DNA of 64,000 bases, taken from positions 3,162,001-3,226,000 of the forward strand of contig NZ_JAVDYG010000001.1 of NCBI RefSeq assembly GCF_031458325.1. The letters are read 5' to 3'. The position numbers were made by a program, and so were the translations under genes. Position 1 is the first letter of the stretch. Each line of letters opens with the position of its first letter. This stretch comes from Nocardioides marmoribigeumensis (GTDB lineage Bacteria > Actinomycetota > Actinomycetes > Propionibacteriales > Nocardioidaceae). The notes under the pieces are model-generated. The model saw only the letters and a program-made list of their open reading frames with translations, was not told the origin of the DNA and did not search any database. This document shows, one piece after another, positions 49,308-58,331 of this stretch.

Positions 49308-51470
49308 TCAGCTCTTCTTCTGCTTGACCACCCACCAGTCGTAGCCCGCGTCGAGGACCGAGAGGTCACCGGTCGGCAGGTTGCTGATCGCCACGGTGAA
49401 GTCGGACTTCTTGCCGTTGGCGCACTTGGTCTCCAGCGTGCCCGTCCGGACCTTGCCGTCCGCGCCGGCCTCGTAGCGGTAGACGAAGTTGCCGGCCCCG
49501 TCGCGGATCTCCTCCGGGCTGGTGGTGCCCGGGGTGAGGTCGCACGCCGAGATGACCTGCACGACCCAGTTGTTGGTCTGCTTGCCGTCGGTCTGGGTCC
49601 ACTCGTCACCCTCGGACGAGACCGCGGCAGGGACGCCGTTCACGGTCACGTCGTCGATGAACCAGCCCGTGTCGAGGTAGGCCGCGTCGGTGGAGTAGCG
49701 CCACCTCACGTCGGTCGCCCCGGCGGGCAGGGTGACGGAGTACTGGCGGTAGGTCGGCTCGTCGACGAAGTACGCCCCGCCCGAGGTGCCGGTGATGCCG
49801 TTGCCCTCGGTGTTGTTGCCCTGCGGGTCGTCATCGGTCGAGACGACCGCGCCGGTCGCCTTGTCGGTGACGGGCACCGTCTGCCACTCGCCGTCGACCA
49901 GGGCCTCGACGAAGCCGTAGTCCCAGCCCTCCTCGATGAAGTGCCAGTTCCAGAAGTCGACCGTCTCGCCGCCGGTCACCGGGGTGTCGAGCCCGAGCAC
50001 GTGGTCGGACTGGCTCTGGTAGCCGCCCCACCAGTGGGTGTCGCCGGAGTGCGGCGCGACCTGGGCGTTGGGGTCGCCGTCGAAGGCGAGCGAGACCCGC
50101 GGGCCGGGGTTGCGCAACTTCTCGTAGGAGACGCCGAACGGCAGCGCCTGCGAGGCCGGCCGGTTCTTCAGCCGGTTGAACTTCGCCTGGGGCAGCGCAC
50201 CCTGGTAGCTGCCGCGGTCGTCCCAGAACAGCTCGTTGGCCAGGTCCACCGTCCAGCCACCGGAGGCGGGACCGAGGTCGATGTTCTTCAGGTCCCACAG
50301 CGGCGACTTCTCGTCGTCGAGGTACATCGCGACCGCCCAGTCCTTGAACAGCTCGGCAGCGGACTCCAGCTGCTTGTCGCCGGAGGCGTTCCAGGTGTCG
50401 ATGGCGTTCTGCACGCCCTCCATGCCGTCGGCCGGCTCGGCGAAGATGTCCTTGATCAGCTGGTCCCCGGTCTGGCCGCCCTGGAACTCCAGGTCGGGCT
50501 CGAGGCTGCCACCGCCGTTGCCGCCGGCCTGCTCCCACAGGTAGAGGAAGTAGCTGAACGACGCGCCGTAGTTCTCCAGGCCGCCGCCCCACCGGGTCAG
50601 CGAGGTCTCGCGGTGGAAGACCTGCTGGTAGGTCAGGTGGCTGCCGGTCATGTCGAAGCCGTTGAGGAACGCCGCGGTGTCGGCCAGGCCCTCGTCGACC
50701 CAGGACAGCTCGCCGGGGTCGGAGTAGTTCATCAGCATGTGCTCGAGCTCGTGGGCGATGACGCCCTCGTAGAGCTCGGGGCGGTCGTTGTCGGGGTTGC
50801 CGTCGCTCCACGGCTCGGTGTTCGGGTCCTCGCCGATGCGGTTGGCCCAGTCGAGGGCGTCGATCACCATGACGTTCATCCCGAGGCTGTCGGCGGAGAG
50901 GTACTCCGGCGCGAAGTAGCCCGCGGTGTAGGTGCTCACCGAGCAGTCGTAGTAGTTCTCGTCCTGGACGTTGTAGACCAGCGTGACCAGGGCGTCGCTG
51001 TCGCCGCCCTCGGGGGTGCCCAGCTCGCCGAAGTGATCCTCGTCGACGGCGAGGATCTGGTCCTCCAGCTTGGCGCCGAGGTAGTCGACCTGGGCCTGGG
51101 TGACCTTGAAGTCCGCGGGGTCGGCATCCGCGCACGGGGTGAAGTCGTCCGCCGGGTTGGGGTCGAACGACGGGTCCAGGCTGTGCACGCCGGACGGACC
51201 GTCGAAGGCGCCCTGCGGGACGTAGACGTAGACCGGGGTCCCCGAGTCGGTCTCGCCCGCGTAGGCACGCTCGAACGGCTGGTAGTAGGTGCCGCCGGCC
51301 TCGCTGTCGGTGATCGGCACCGTGATGGTGGCGTCGCCGGCGCTGCCGTAGTCGGCCGGGGGGGTGCTGCTGTGGCTGGCCATCGCGGGGGCGGCCACCG
51401 CCCCGAGGCTGACCGAGGTGGCGAGTGCAACGCCTGCGGCGACCAAGCGCCGTCGTCGGAGAATCTTCAT
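49308..51470 (-). CDS. Secreted zinc metalloprotease, immune-inhibitor-A-like
   Basis: A 720-residue exported protease. The signal peptide runs from MKILRRRRLVAAG to about PAMASHS. The zinc site is HELEHMLMNY near residue 242 (HExxH) with the third ligand probably the Glu in LSWVDEGLADTAAFL near 262. A long strand-rich C-terminus (VSLAFDGDPNAQVAPHSGDTHWWGGYQSQSD, WRYSTDAAYLDTGWFIDDVTVNG) resembles M6 immune-inhibitor-A domains. ATG 51470 follows AGCAGGAT. The gene is divergent from the DUF6351-type gene and ended by a hairpin terminator. Role: extracellular protein breakdown. Confidence 0.85.
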   Translation of the reverse strand: MKILRRRRLVAAGVALATSVSLGAVAAPAMASHSSTPPADYGSAGDATITVPITDSEAGGTYYQPFERAYAGETDSGTPVYVYVPQGAFDGPSGVHSLDPSFDPNPADDFTPCADADPADFKVTQAQVDYLGAKLEDQILAVDEDHFGELGTPEGGDSDALVTLVYNVQDENYYDCSVSTYTAGYFAPEYLSADSLGMNVMVIDALDWANRIGEDPNTEPWSDGNPDNDRPELYEGVIAHELEHMLMNYSDPGELSWVDEGLADTAAFLNGFDMTGSHLTYQQVFHRETSLTRWGGGLENYGASFSYFLYLWEQAGGNGGGSLEPDLEFQGGQTGDQLIKDIFAEPADGMEGVQNAIDTWNASGDKQLESAAELFKDWAVAMYLDDEKSPLWDLKNIDLGPASGGWTVDLANELFWDDRGSYQGALPQAKFNRLKNRPASQALPFGVSYEKLRNPGPRVSLAFDGDPNAQVAPHSGDTHWWGGYQSQSDHVLGLDTPVTGGETVDFWNWHFIEEGWDYGFVEALVDGEWQTVPVTDKATGAVVSTDDDPQGNNTEGNGITGTSGGAYFVDEPTYRQYSVTLPAGATDVRWRYSTDAAYLDTGWFIDDVTVNGVPAAVSSEGDEWTQTDGKQTNNWVVQVISACDLTPGTTSPEEIRDGAGNFVYRYEAGADGKVRTGTLETKCANGKKSDFTVAISNLPTGDLSVLDAGYDWWVVKQKKS

Positions 51471-51570
51471 CGATCCTGCTTCCTGGGTGGGAGACGAGCA
51501 GTGCTGAGCGTCCAGGAGCGGACGCCCTGGCAACGTACGTCGACCTCCGGAAGGTTGTCGAGACACCTGC

Positions 51571-51605
51571 AGGGGTGGGTCGACCACCCCTCACTGAACG
51601 TGAGG
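51571..51605. promoter_or_regulatory. Two overlapping inverted repeats in a divergent promoter region
   Basis: AGGGGTGG-N5-CCACCCCT (51571-51591) overlaps CCTCAC-N5-GTGAGG (51589-51605). Both lie in the 184-bp region between the secreted protease and the DUF6351-type gene and could be operator sites for coordinated control. No clear promoter boxes were seen in the rest of the gap. Confidence 0.4.
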
Positions 51606-51654
51606 ACTGATCAGGTCTGCGTAGCCAGGGGCCGCCTGGGTCGTTGAGGAGCGC

Positions 51655-53934
51655 ATGAGGTCACGTCCCCTGCTCGCCGCCGTGCTGAGCGTCGCCGCGT
51701 CGCTCGCGGTCCTGCCCGCCCTGACCAGCCCGGCCAGCGCCGCGGCGAGGCCGCTGTCGATCCAGGTGGTCTCGACCCGCGCCGACCTGGTCTCCGGTGG
51801 CGACGCCCTCCTGCGCGTCCCGCTGCCGTCGGGCGTCTCGCCGTCGTCGGTGCGGATGTCGCTCAACGGGCGTGACGTCACCTCCCAGTTCGCCCGGCGG
51901 CCCGACGGGACGTACGCCGGCCTGCTCACCGGCCTGCGTCTGGGCGACAACACCGTGCGGGCCACCGCCCCGGGCTGGTCCGGCAGCCGCACGGTCACCA
52001 ACCACCCCCAGGGCGGACCGATCTTCGCGGGGCCGCAGCTGGGCCCCTACCAGTGCCAGGCAGGGGCGAAGGACGCGCAGTGCAACCAGGCGCCGACGTA
52101 CTCCTTCCTCTACAAGAGCACCGACCCGACCAAGCAGGGCCTGCAGCCCTACGACCCGAAGAACCCGCCCTCGGACGTCGCCACGACCACGACCGACCAG
52201 GGCCGGACCGTCCCCTTCGTCGTACGCCGCGAGGACGGCATGGCCGACCGTGACCGCTACTCCGTCCTCACGCTCTTCACTCCCGGCAAGGGCTGGAAGC
52301 CGTGGGCGGCGCAGAAGCAGTGGAACCACAAGGTGCTGGTCACCCACGGCGGCGGCTGCGGGGCGTCCTTCACCCCGGGCACGGTGCGGCTCGAGGACTA
52401 CGCCGGCACGATCCCCTTCGACTTCCCCGGCACCGAGCAGACCTACGTCACCGCGCTCGGCAAGGGCTTCGCGGTCGCGTCCGCGGCGCTCAACAACACC
52501 GGGCACCAGTGCAACCTCCCGCAGGAGGCCGAGGCGATGATGATGCTCAAGGAGCGCGTCGTCGAGGCCTACGGCCCGATCCGCTACACGATCGGCACCG
52601 GCTGCTCCGGCGGCTCGATCGCGCAGCACACGATCGCCAACGCCTACCCCGGCATCTACCAGGGCCTGGTCACCACCTGCTCCTACCCCGACGTGCTCAC
52701 CGCCGGCGCGCAGTTCGCCGACTACCACCTGCTGCGCAACTACTTCGAGAACCCGCAGAAGTGGGGCGCTCCCTGGAGCCCGACCCAGATGGCCGACGTC
52801 GAGGGCCACCTGAGCCACGTCAACGCCGTCGTCGCCGACGAGGGGCTGTTCAAGGAGGCGATCAACCCCGAGTCGGCCTGCCCCGGCAGCAAGGACACCG
52901 TCCCCGGCGACCGGACCACGCGCTACGACTCCGAGACCAACCCCGGCGGCGTCCGCTGCTCGATCCTCGACATGATGGTCACCACCCTCGGCAAGCGCCC
53001 CAGCAGCGTCTGGACACCCTGGGAGAAGGCCGCGGGCACCGGGTTCACCGGGGTCCCGTTCGCCAACCAGGGCGTGATGTACGGCTTCGAGCCGCTGAAG
53101 CGCGGCACGATCACGCTGGCGCAGTTCCTCGACCTCAACGAGAAGGTCGGCGGGCTCGACATCAACGCCGACCACTCCGCGACCCGCATCGCGGGCGACC
53201 CGGTCGCCCTGCGCAACGTCTACCGCTCCGGGCTGGTCAACGAGGCCGACCACATGTCGGGGGTCGCGATGATCAACCACGGCGGCCCCGACCCGGGCAT
53301 CGCGCACGACTACGCCCACGCGTTCTGGACCGAGGAGCGGCTGCAGCGCGCGCAGGGCGACACCGACAACCGCGTGATGTGGTTCGGCACCACCCCGCTG
53401 ATCGGTGACCCGCGCTGGGCCGGCGAGGCGTTCCTCAAGATGGACAAGTGGCTCGCCGCGGTCGAGAAGGACAGGCGCGACCTGCCGCTGGCCACCAAGA
53501 TCGCCGAGGACCGCCCGGCCGACGTCACCGACCGGTGCCAGGACGTGCCCGGCGTCGAGCTGGTGGGCACCCCCGCCGAGCCCGTGTGCCGGCAGGACGC
53601 GTTGCAGCTGCACCTGTCGACCCCGCGCGAGCAGGCCGGCGACGACGTCGCCAACGACCGGGTCGCCTGCCGGCTGAAGCCCCTGACCAAGGACCTGTTC
53701 TCGTTCCTGCTGGTCCCCCTGTCGGACGTCGACCTCGCCCGCCTGCAGAAGGTGTTCCCCGACGGCGTCTGCGACTACAGCAGGCCCGGGATCGGCCAGG
53801 GACCGGCGGAGACGTGGCTGACCTACGGCACGCCCACCACCCCGACGTACGGCGGGACGAACCTGCCCGCCCGGCCGGCCGGGTCCGCGACCGGCTGGCA
53901 GAGCGCGAGCTTCGCCGGCCTCCTCGCCGAGTGA
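51655..53934 (+). CDS. Secreted DUF6351-family alpha/beta-hydrolase-like protein
   Basis: A 759-residue exported protein (signal peptide to about SPASAAAR). An N-terminal strand domain (ADLVSGGDALLRVPLPSGVS) precedes a hydrolase-like core with YTIGTGCSGGSIAQHTIANAYPG near residue 315. There the Ser in GCSGGS is the likely nucleophile, and His in GVAMINHGGPD may be catalytic. It matches DUF6351 proteins, whose substrate is unknown; esterase or tannase-like activity is a guess. The stop overlaps the epimerase start as GTGA, an unexpected coupling of a secreted protein with a cytoplasmic enzyme. Confidence 0.8.
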   Translation: MRSRPLLAAVLSVAASLAVLPALTSPASAAARPLSIQVVSTRADLVSGGDALLRVPLPSGVSPSSVRMSLNGRDVTSQFARRPDGTYAGLLTGLRLGDNTVRATAPGWSGSRTVTNHPQGGPIFAGPQLGPYQCQAGAKDAQCNQAPTYSFLYKSTDPTKQGLQPYDPKNPPSDVATTTTDQGRTVPFVVRREDGMADRDRYSVLTLFTPGKGWKPWAAQKQWNHKVLVTHGGGCGASFTPGTVRLEDYAGTIPFDFPGTEQTYVTALGKGFAVASAALNNTGHQCNLPQEAEAMMMLKERVVEAYGPIRYTIGTGCSGGSIAQHTIANAYPGIYQGLVTTCSYPDVLTAGAQFADYHLLRNYFENPQKWGAPWSPTQMADVEGHLSHVNAVVADEGLFKEAINPESACPGSKDTVPGDRTTRYDSETNPGGVRCSILDMMVTTLGKRPSSVWTPWEKAAGTGFTGVPFANQGVMYGFEPLKRGTITLAQFLDLNEKVGGLDINADHSATRIAGDPVALRNVYRSGLVNEADHMSGVAMINHGGPDPGIAHDYAHAFWTEERLQRAQGDTDNRVMWFGTTPLIGDPRWAGEAFLKMDKWLAAVEKDRRDLPLATKIAEDRPADVTDRCQDVPGVELVGTPAEPVCRQDALQLHLSTPREQAGDDVANDRVACRLKPLTKDLFSFLLVPLSDVDLARLQKVFPDGVCDYSRPGIGQGPAETWLTYGTPTTPTYGGTNLPARPAGSATGWQSASFAGLLAE

Positions 53935-55010
53935 CCCGCACCCCGCCGTCCGCGGTGCGGCCCGTCCTGGTCACCGGTGCCCTCGGCAACCTCGGCCGCC
54001 TGCTCCTCGAGGAGCTCGCGGGACGTGGGGTGGCCGTGGTCGCCACCGACCTGCGGACCCCCGCGACCGAGAGGGCCGCGGCCGCGCACCCCGGGGTCCA
54101 CGTGGACTGGGCCGACCTCCGTGACCCGGCAGAGGTACGCCGGCTGGTGGCGACCCACCGCCCGCGGGCGCTCGTGCACCTGGCCGCGATCATCCCGCCG
54201 GCGGCCTACCACGACCCGGACCTGACCCGGGCGGTCAACGTGACCGCCACCGGCCACGTCGCGGAGGCCGTCGCCGCGGCGGCCGAGCCCTGCCGGCTCG
54301 TGCTCGCCTCGAGCATGGCGGTCTACGGCTCGCGCAACCCGCACACTACCGAGCCGGGGGTGACCGCGCAGACGCCGGCCCGGCCGTGCGAGCTCTACGG
54401 CCACCACAAGCTCGAGGCCGAGGCGCTCGTGCGGCGCGTCCCGAGCCACGTCGTCCTGCGCGTCGCGGCCGTCGTGGTGCCCGACAGCCTGCTCGCCCTC
54501 GACCCGGAGTCGGCCCACCTCGAGGCGCTGCTGCCGGTCGACGGGCGGGTGCACGTGGTCGACGGGCGCGACGTGGCGACGGCCCTCGCCGCGGCCACCG
54601 ACCCTGCCGTCGACTGCGAGGGCCGCACCCTGCTCGTCGGGGGCGACGACTCGTGCCGCCTGCGCCAGGGTCAGCTGACCGAGGAGATGACGGCGGCGGT
54701 GGGCCTGCGCGGCGCCCTGCCGCCGGGCCTGCCGGGCGACCCGGCCGACGAGGACGGCTGGTTCTGCGTGGAGTGGATGGACACCACCGAGGCGCAGGCG
54801 CTGCTCGGCTTCCAGCACCACTCCTGGCCCGACATGCTGCGTGAGGCCCGTGCGGCGGTCGGCTGGAAGCGGCCGCTGCTGCGGGCCGCGGCGCCGCTCG
54901 CTCGCCTGTGGTTCTCCCTCACCCCGCCCCGCCGCGGACGGCGCGGGCCGTGGGCGCACGTGTGGGCCGACGTCACCGCCCGGTGGGGCGACGGCGCGAC
55001 CGGCCGCTGA
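53931..55010 (+). CDS. NAD-dependent epimerase/dehydratase, paralogue 2
   Basis: A 359-residue extended SDR: cofactor motif LVTGALGNLGRLLLEELAG near residues 13-31, Ser in ASSMAVYGSRN near 125, Tyr-x-x-x-Lys in LYGHHKLEAEAL near 153. The C-terminal block GALPPGLPGDPADEDGWFCVEWMDTTEAQALLGFQHHSW is shared with the paralogue at 47842. GTG 53931 overlaps the preceding stop by 4 bp. Substrate not known. Confidence 0.9.
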   Translation: MTRTPPSAVRPVLVTGALGNLGRLLLEELAGRGVAVVATDLRTPATERAAAAHPGVHVDWADLRDPAEVRRLVATHRPRALVHLAAIIPPAAYHDPDLTRAVNVTATGHVAEAVAAAAEPCRLVLASSMAVYGSRNPHTTEPGVTAQTPARPCELYGHHKLEAEALVRRVPSHVVLRVAAVVVPDSLLALDPESAHLEALLPVDGRVHVVDGRDVATALAAATDPAVDCEGRTLLVGGDDSCRLRQGQLTEEMTAAVGLRGALPPGLPGDPADEDGWFCVEWMDTTEAQALLGFQHHSWPDMLREARAAVGWKRPLLRAAAPLARLWFSLTPPRRGRRGPWAHVWADVTARWGDGATGR

Positions 55011-55029
55011 GCGACCTGGGAGCGGGCCC

Positions 55030-55698
55030 CTAGGAGGGGACCCGCTCGCTCGCGCGGCTCGCGCGGTAGGGGTAGGCCCGCATGCCGTGCTCGACGCCCC
55101 ACAGCACGGCCTGGCTGCGGCTGGTGATGCCGATCTTGCGGTAGGCGCTGCGGATGTAGGACTTCACCGTGTTGGGGGAGAGGTAGGCCAGCCGGCAGAT
55201 CTCCTGGTTGCTGCGGCCCTGGGTGATCAGCGCGATCATCTCCGACTCGCGCAGCGACAGGCCCTCGGGGCGGCCCGGCCAGTCGCCGCTGACCACCGGC
55301 GTGTGGCCGGGGCTGGGGGAGACCACCACCTCGCCGTTGTGGATCCGCTCGACCGACTCGACCAGCTCCTTGGCCGGCAGGGTCTTGGCGAGGTAGCCGC
55401 GGGCGCCGGCGGCGAGCGCCCCGTCGATCAGCTCGGGCTCGAAGTTCCAGGTGTAGACCGCCACCGCCTCGACCCGGTCGTCGCCGGTGAGCTCCTGGAC
55501 CCCGCGGGGGTCCTCGCGTGGGCGGGAGTAGGTGTCGTAGAGGACGACGTCGACGGGGCTGGAGACGCCGTCCCGGGTGCTGAGCTCGACGACGCGCACG
55601 CGGTCGGCGTAGCCGCCGAGCATGTCGGCGAGACCCCGGACGACGACCTCGTAGTCGTTGATGATGGCGACCCGGATCGGGCCCGCTGCGGCCGGCAT
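55030..55698 (-). CDS. LuxR-type response regulator with atypical receiver, orphan
   Basis: A 222-residue regulator. The receiver keeps the phospho-acceptor position (VVLYDTYSRP) and the Lys (GYLAKTLPA), but the usual acidic pair reads N-D (AIINDYEVVVRG), so phosphorylation may be weakened or absent. The LuxR helix-turn-helix is complete (LSLRESEMIALITQGRSNQEICRLAYLSPNTVKSYIRSAYRKIG). ATG 55698 is preferred over 55707 and 55710 because TATGAT precedes it by 7 nt. There is no kinase gene nearby. Divergent from the ureohydrolase gene. Confidence 0.88.
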   Translation of the reverse strand: MPAAAGPIRVAIINDYEVVVRGLADMLGGYADRVRVVELSTRDGVSSPVDVVLYDTYSRPREDPRGVQELTGDDRVEAVAVYTWNFEPELIDGALAAGARGYLAKTLPAKELVESVERIHNGEVVVSPSPGHTPVVSGDWPGRPEGLSLRESEMIALITQGRSNQEICRLAYLSPNTVKSYIRSAYRKIGITSRSQAVLWGVEHGMRAYPYRASRASERVPS

Positions 55699-55705
55699 GG
55701 CGCAC

Positions 55706-55711
55706 ATCATA
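55706..55711 (-). promoter_or_regulatory. TATGAT -10 box, leaderless promoter of the LuxR-type regulator
   Basis: On the minus strand TATGAT ends 7 nt before ATG 55698, close to consensus and with no ribosome binding site between. No matching -35 box is seen. Confidence 0.5.
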
Positions 55712-55789
55712 GGGGTGAGCAGGGGCACCCCGAGGCGGCTTCGCTCACCTGCCCAGACCAGTGCTCAGGTGCGTGCGAGACTCCGGCCC

Positions 55790-56839
55790 ATGACGCATCA
55801 CCACGGCCCGACGCCCGCGGGCCCGCCGCCGGGCCGCTACGGCCAGCAGTTCGGCCCGGACTTCACCTTCCTCGGCGTCTCGAGGTGCGACCTGTCCGAC
55901 GAGTCGACCTACGCCGACGCCGACGTCGTCGTCCTGGGGGCACCCTTCGACGGCGGGACCTCACACCGGCCCGGCGCCCGCTTCGGGCCGATGGCGATCC
56001 GGATGCAGGACTACCTCCCGCACGACGGCTCGCGCCCCAGCCTCGCCCTGCGCACCGACGGGCTGCGCGACCTGCGCGTGGTCGATGCCGGCGACGTGGA
56101 GATGTACTCCGGTGACGTCCTCACCTCCCTCGGGGCGCTCGAGGCGGCCGTGGAGCTCGTGGCCCGCGCCGGCGCCATCCCGGTCGTGCTCGGCGGCGAC
56201 CACTCGATCGCCTTCCCCGACGCCAAGGGCGTGGCCAACGTGCTCGGCCACGGCCGGGTCTCGATGATCCACTTCGACGCCCACGCCGACACCGGCGACA
56301 TCGAGTTCGGCTCGCTGTGGGGCCACGGCCAGCCGATGCGCCGGCTGATCGAGTCCGGTGCGCTGCGCGGCGACCGCTTCCTCCAGGTCGGGCTGCGGGG
56401 CTACTGGCCCGGGCCGGAGACGCTGGACTGGATGGCTGGCCAGCGGATGCGGTCCTACGAGATGACCGAGATCGTCCACCGCGGCCTGTCCGAGTGCCTC
56501 ACCGAGGCGTTCACGATCGCCACCGACGAGTGCGACGGGGTCTTCCTGTCGGTCGACATCGACGTGTGCGACCCGGGCCACGCCCCGGGCACGGGCACCC
56601 CCGAACCGGGTGGGCTGAGCGCGCGCGAGCTGCTGGACGCCGTACGCCGGATCTGCCTGGAGCTGCCCGTCGTCGGCGTGGACGTGGTCGAGGTGAGCCC
56701 GCCCTACGACCACGCCGACATCACCGCCGCCCTGGCCAACCGGGTCGTGCTGGAGGCGCTGTCCGCGATCGCGCGCAAGCGACAGGACGAGCGCGACGGC
56801 ACGAGCTGGGACCCGCTGCGACCCCTGCTGGACCGGTGA
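55790..56839 (+). CDS. Agmatinase/guanidinobutyrase-type ureohydrolase
   Basis: A 349-residue arginase-superfamily enzyme that cleaves urea from a guanidino compound. The binuclear manganese ligands are all present: GGDHS near residue 142, HFDAHADTGD near 163-172 and SVDIDVCDPGHAPGTGTPEPGG near 252. The last segment is typical of agmatinases and 4-guanidinobutyrases. The next gene, a PLP decarboxylase, follows after 2 bp, so the pair may convert an arginine-type amino acid to a polyamine or related amine (inference). Confidence 0.9.
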   Translation: MTHHHGPTPAGPPPGRYGQQFGPDFTFLGVSRCDLSDESTYADADVVVLGAPFDGGTSHRPGARFGPMAIRMQDYLPHDGSRPSLALRTDGLRDLRVVDAGDVEMYSGDVLTSLGALEAAVELVARAGAIPVVLGGDHSIAFPDAKGVANVLGHGRVSMIHFDAHADTGDIEFGSLWGHGQPMRRLIESGALRGDRFLQVGLRGYWPGPETLDWMAGQRMRSYEMTEIVHRGLSECLTEAFTIATDECDGVFLSVDIDVCDPGHAPGTGTPEPGGLSARELLDAVRRICLELPVVGVDVVEVSPPYDHADITAALANRVVLEALSAIARKRQDERDGTSWDPLRPLLDR

Positions 56840-56841
56840 GC

Positions 56842-58284
56842 ATGACCGACACCGGCGCCTACGACGAGCTCCCGCGCCCCGAGGGGACCCGGGAGCGACG
56901 CCGCAAGCCCCACGAGCGGGTCGCCGGCCGCGCGATGCACCGCGTCGACCAGACGACCGAGCAGATGGTGCGCAGCGTGCTGGCCTACGCCGAGAACCGC
57001 CTGCGGATGGACCCCGTGCCCCTCGACCAGGGCACGCTGACCAACGCCCAGCTCTACGAGCGCCTCGAGGGCGTGATCTGCGAGCAGGCGAGCACCCCCG
57101 ACGAGGTGCTCGGCGTCTACGCCTCGGTGATCGCGCCGAGCGTGATCTCCGCCGACAGCCCGCGCTTCCTGGGCTTCATCCCGGCAGCGCCGACCAAGGC
57201 GAGCCTGCTGTTCGACATGCTCGTCTCCTGCGCCTCGATCCAGGGCATCTCGTGGCTCGAGGCGTCCGGTGCGATCGCGGCGGAGAACACCGTGCTCTCG
57301 CTCATCGCCGGCGAGGCAGGCCTCGACCCGCGGACCGCCGGCGGCACCTTCGTCTCCGGCGGCTCGGCGGGCAACCTGTCGGCGCTGGCCGTGGCGCGCG
57401 AGGAGGCCAAGCGCCGCGACCCGTCGGTGGGCCGCTGGCGCGTGGTCGTCGGCACCGACGCCCACTCCTCGGTGGTCAACACCCTGCGCCTGCTCGAGAT
57501 GGACGCGCTGGTCGTCGAGACCCCCGACCACCGGCTGACCCGCGCCGACATCGAGCGCGGCACGGCCGGGCAGGACCTCTCCGACGTCGCGGCCGTCGTG
57601 TGCACCTCGGGCACCACCAACGCGGGCATCATCGACGACCTCGACTCGGTCGGCGCCCTCGCGCAGGAGCGCGGCTGGTGGTTCCACGTCGACGGGGCGT
57701 ACGGCGGCGCCGGCATCTTCGCGCCGTCGCTGCGGGCGAAGTACGCCGGCCTGGAGCGGGCCGACTCGTTCATCCTCGACCCGCACAAGTGGATGTTCAC
57801 GCCGTTCGACTGCTGCGCGCTGCTCTACGCCGACCCGGCCAAGGCACGGCGCACGCACACCCAGGACGCCTCCTACCTCGACGTGATCCACGAGCACGAG
57901 GCCTGGAACCCGACCGACTACGCCTACCACCTCACCCGGCGTGCCCGCGGTTTGCCGCTGTGGTTCTCCCTCGCGGTCCACGGCGTGGGCGCCTATCGCG
58001 ACGCGATCGAGGTCGCGGTGCGGCTGGCGGCCGAGACCGCGGCGATGATCCGCGCCGAGGACCACCTCGAGCTGGTGCGCGAGCCCGACCTCGGCATCGT
58101 GCTGTTCCGCCGCCTGGGCTGGGAGGAGGAGGACTACCACGCCTGGGCGCGCGAGCTGCACCAGGACGAGGTCGCCTTCATCCCGCCGAGCGCGTGGGAG
58201 GGGGAGACGGTGGGCCGTTTCGCCTTCCTGCACCCCGACACCAGCCTCGACCTGGTCAGGGAGGTGCTGGACCGCACGCGCTGA
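56842..58284 (+). CDS. Group II PLP-dependent amino-acid decarboxylase
   Basis: A 480-residue fold-type I decarboxylase of the glutamate/aromatic-amino-acid group. The substrate region is SADSPRFLGFIPAAPTKASLLFDML, the cofactor Asp is in WWFHVDGAYGGAGIF near residue 290, and the Schiff-base Lys is in FILDPHKWMFTPFDCCALL near 315. The substrate is not determined by these motifs; the neighbouring ureohydrolase suggests an arginine- or ornithine-like substrate. ATG 56842 is used; GTG 56836 is a possible earlier start that would overlap the ureohydrolase stop. Confidence 0.9.
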   Translation: MTDTGAYDELPRPEGTRERRRKPHERVAGRAMHRVDQTTEQMVRSVLAYAENRLRMDPVPLDQGTLTNAQLYERLEGVICEQASTPDEVLGVYASVIAPSVISADSPRFLGFIPAAPTKASLLFDMLVSCASIQGISWLEASGAIAAENTVLSLIAGEAGLDPRTAGGTFVSGGSAGNLSALAVAREEAKRRDPSVGRWRVVVGTDAHSSVVNTLRLLEMDALVVETPDHRLTRADIERGTAGQDLSDVAAVVCTSGTTNAGIIDDLDSVGALAQERGWWFHVDGAYGGAGIFAPSLRAKYAGLERADSFILDPHKWMFTPFDCCALLYADPAKARRTHTQDASYLDVIHEHEAWNPTDYAYHLTRRARGLPLWFSLAVHGVGAYRDAIEVAVRLAAETAAMIRAEDHLELVREPDLGIVLFRRLGWEEEDYHAWARELHQDEVAFIPPSAWEGETVGRFAFLHPDTSLDLVREVLDRTR

Positions 58285-58331
58285 CCCCGGGTGAGGCAGG
58301 ATGGTCGGACCAACCCACCCGGAGGTGACCA

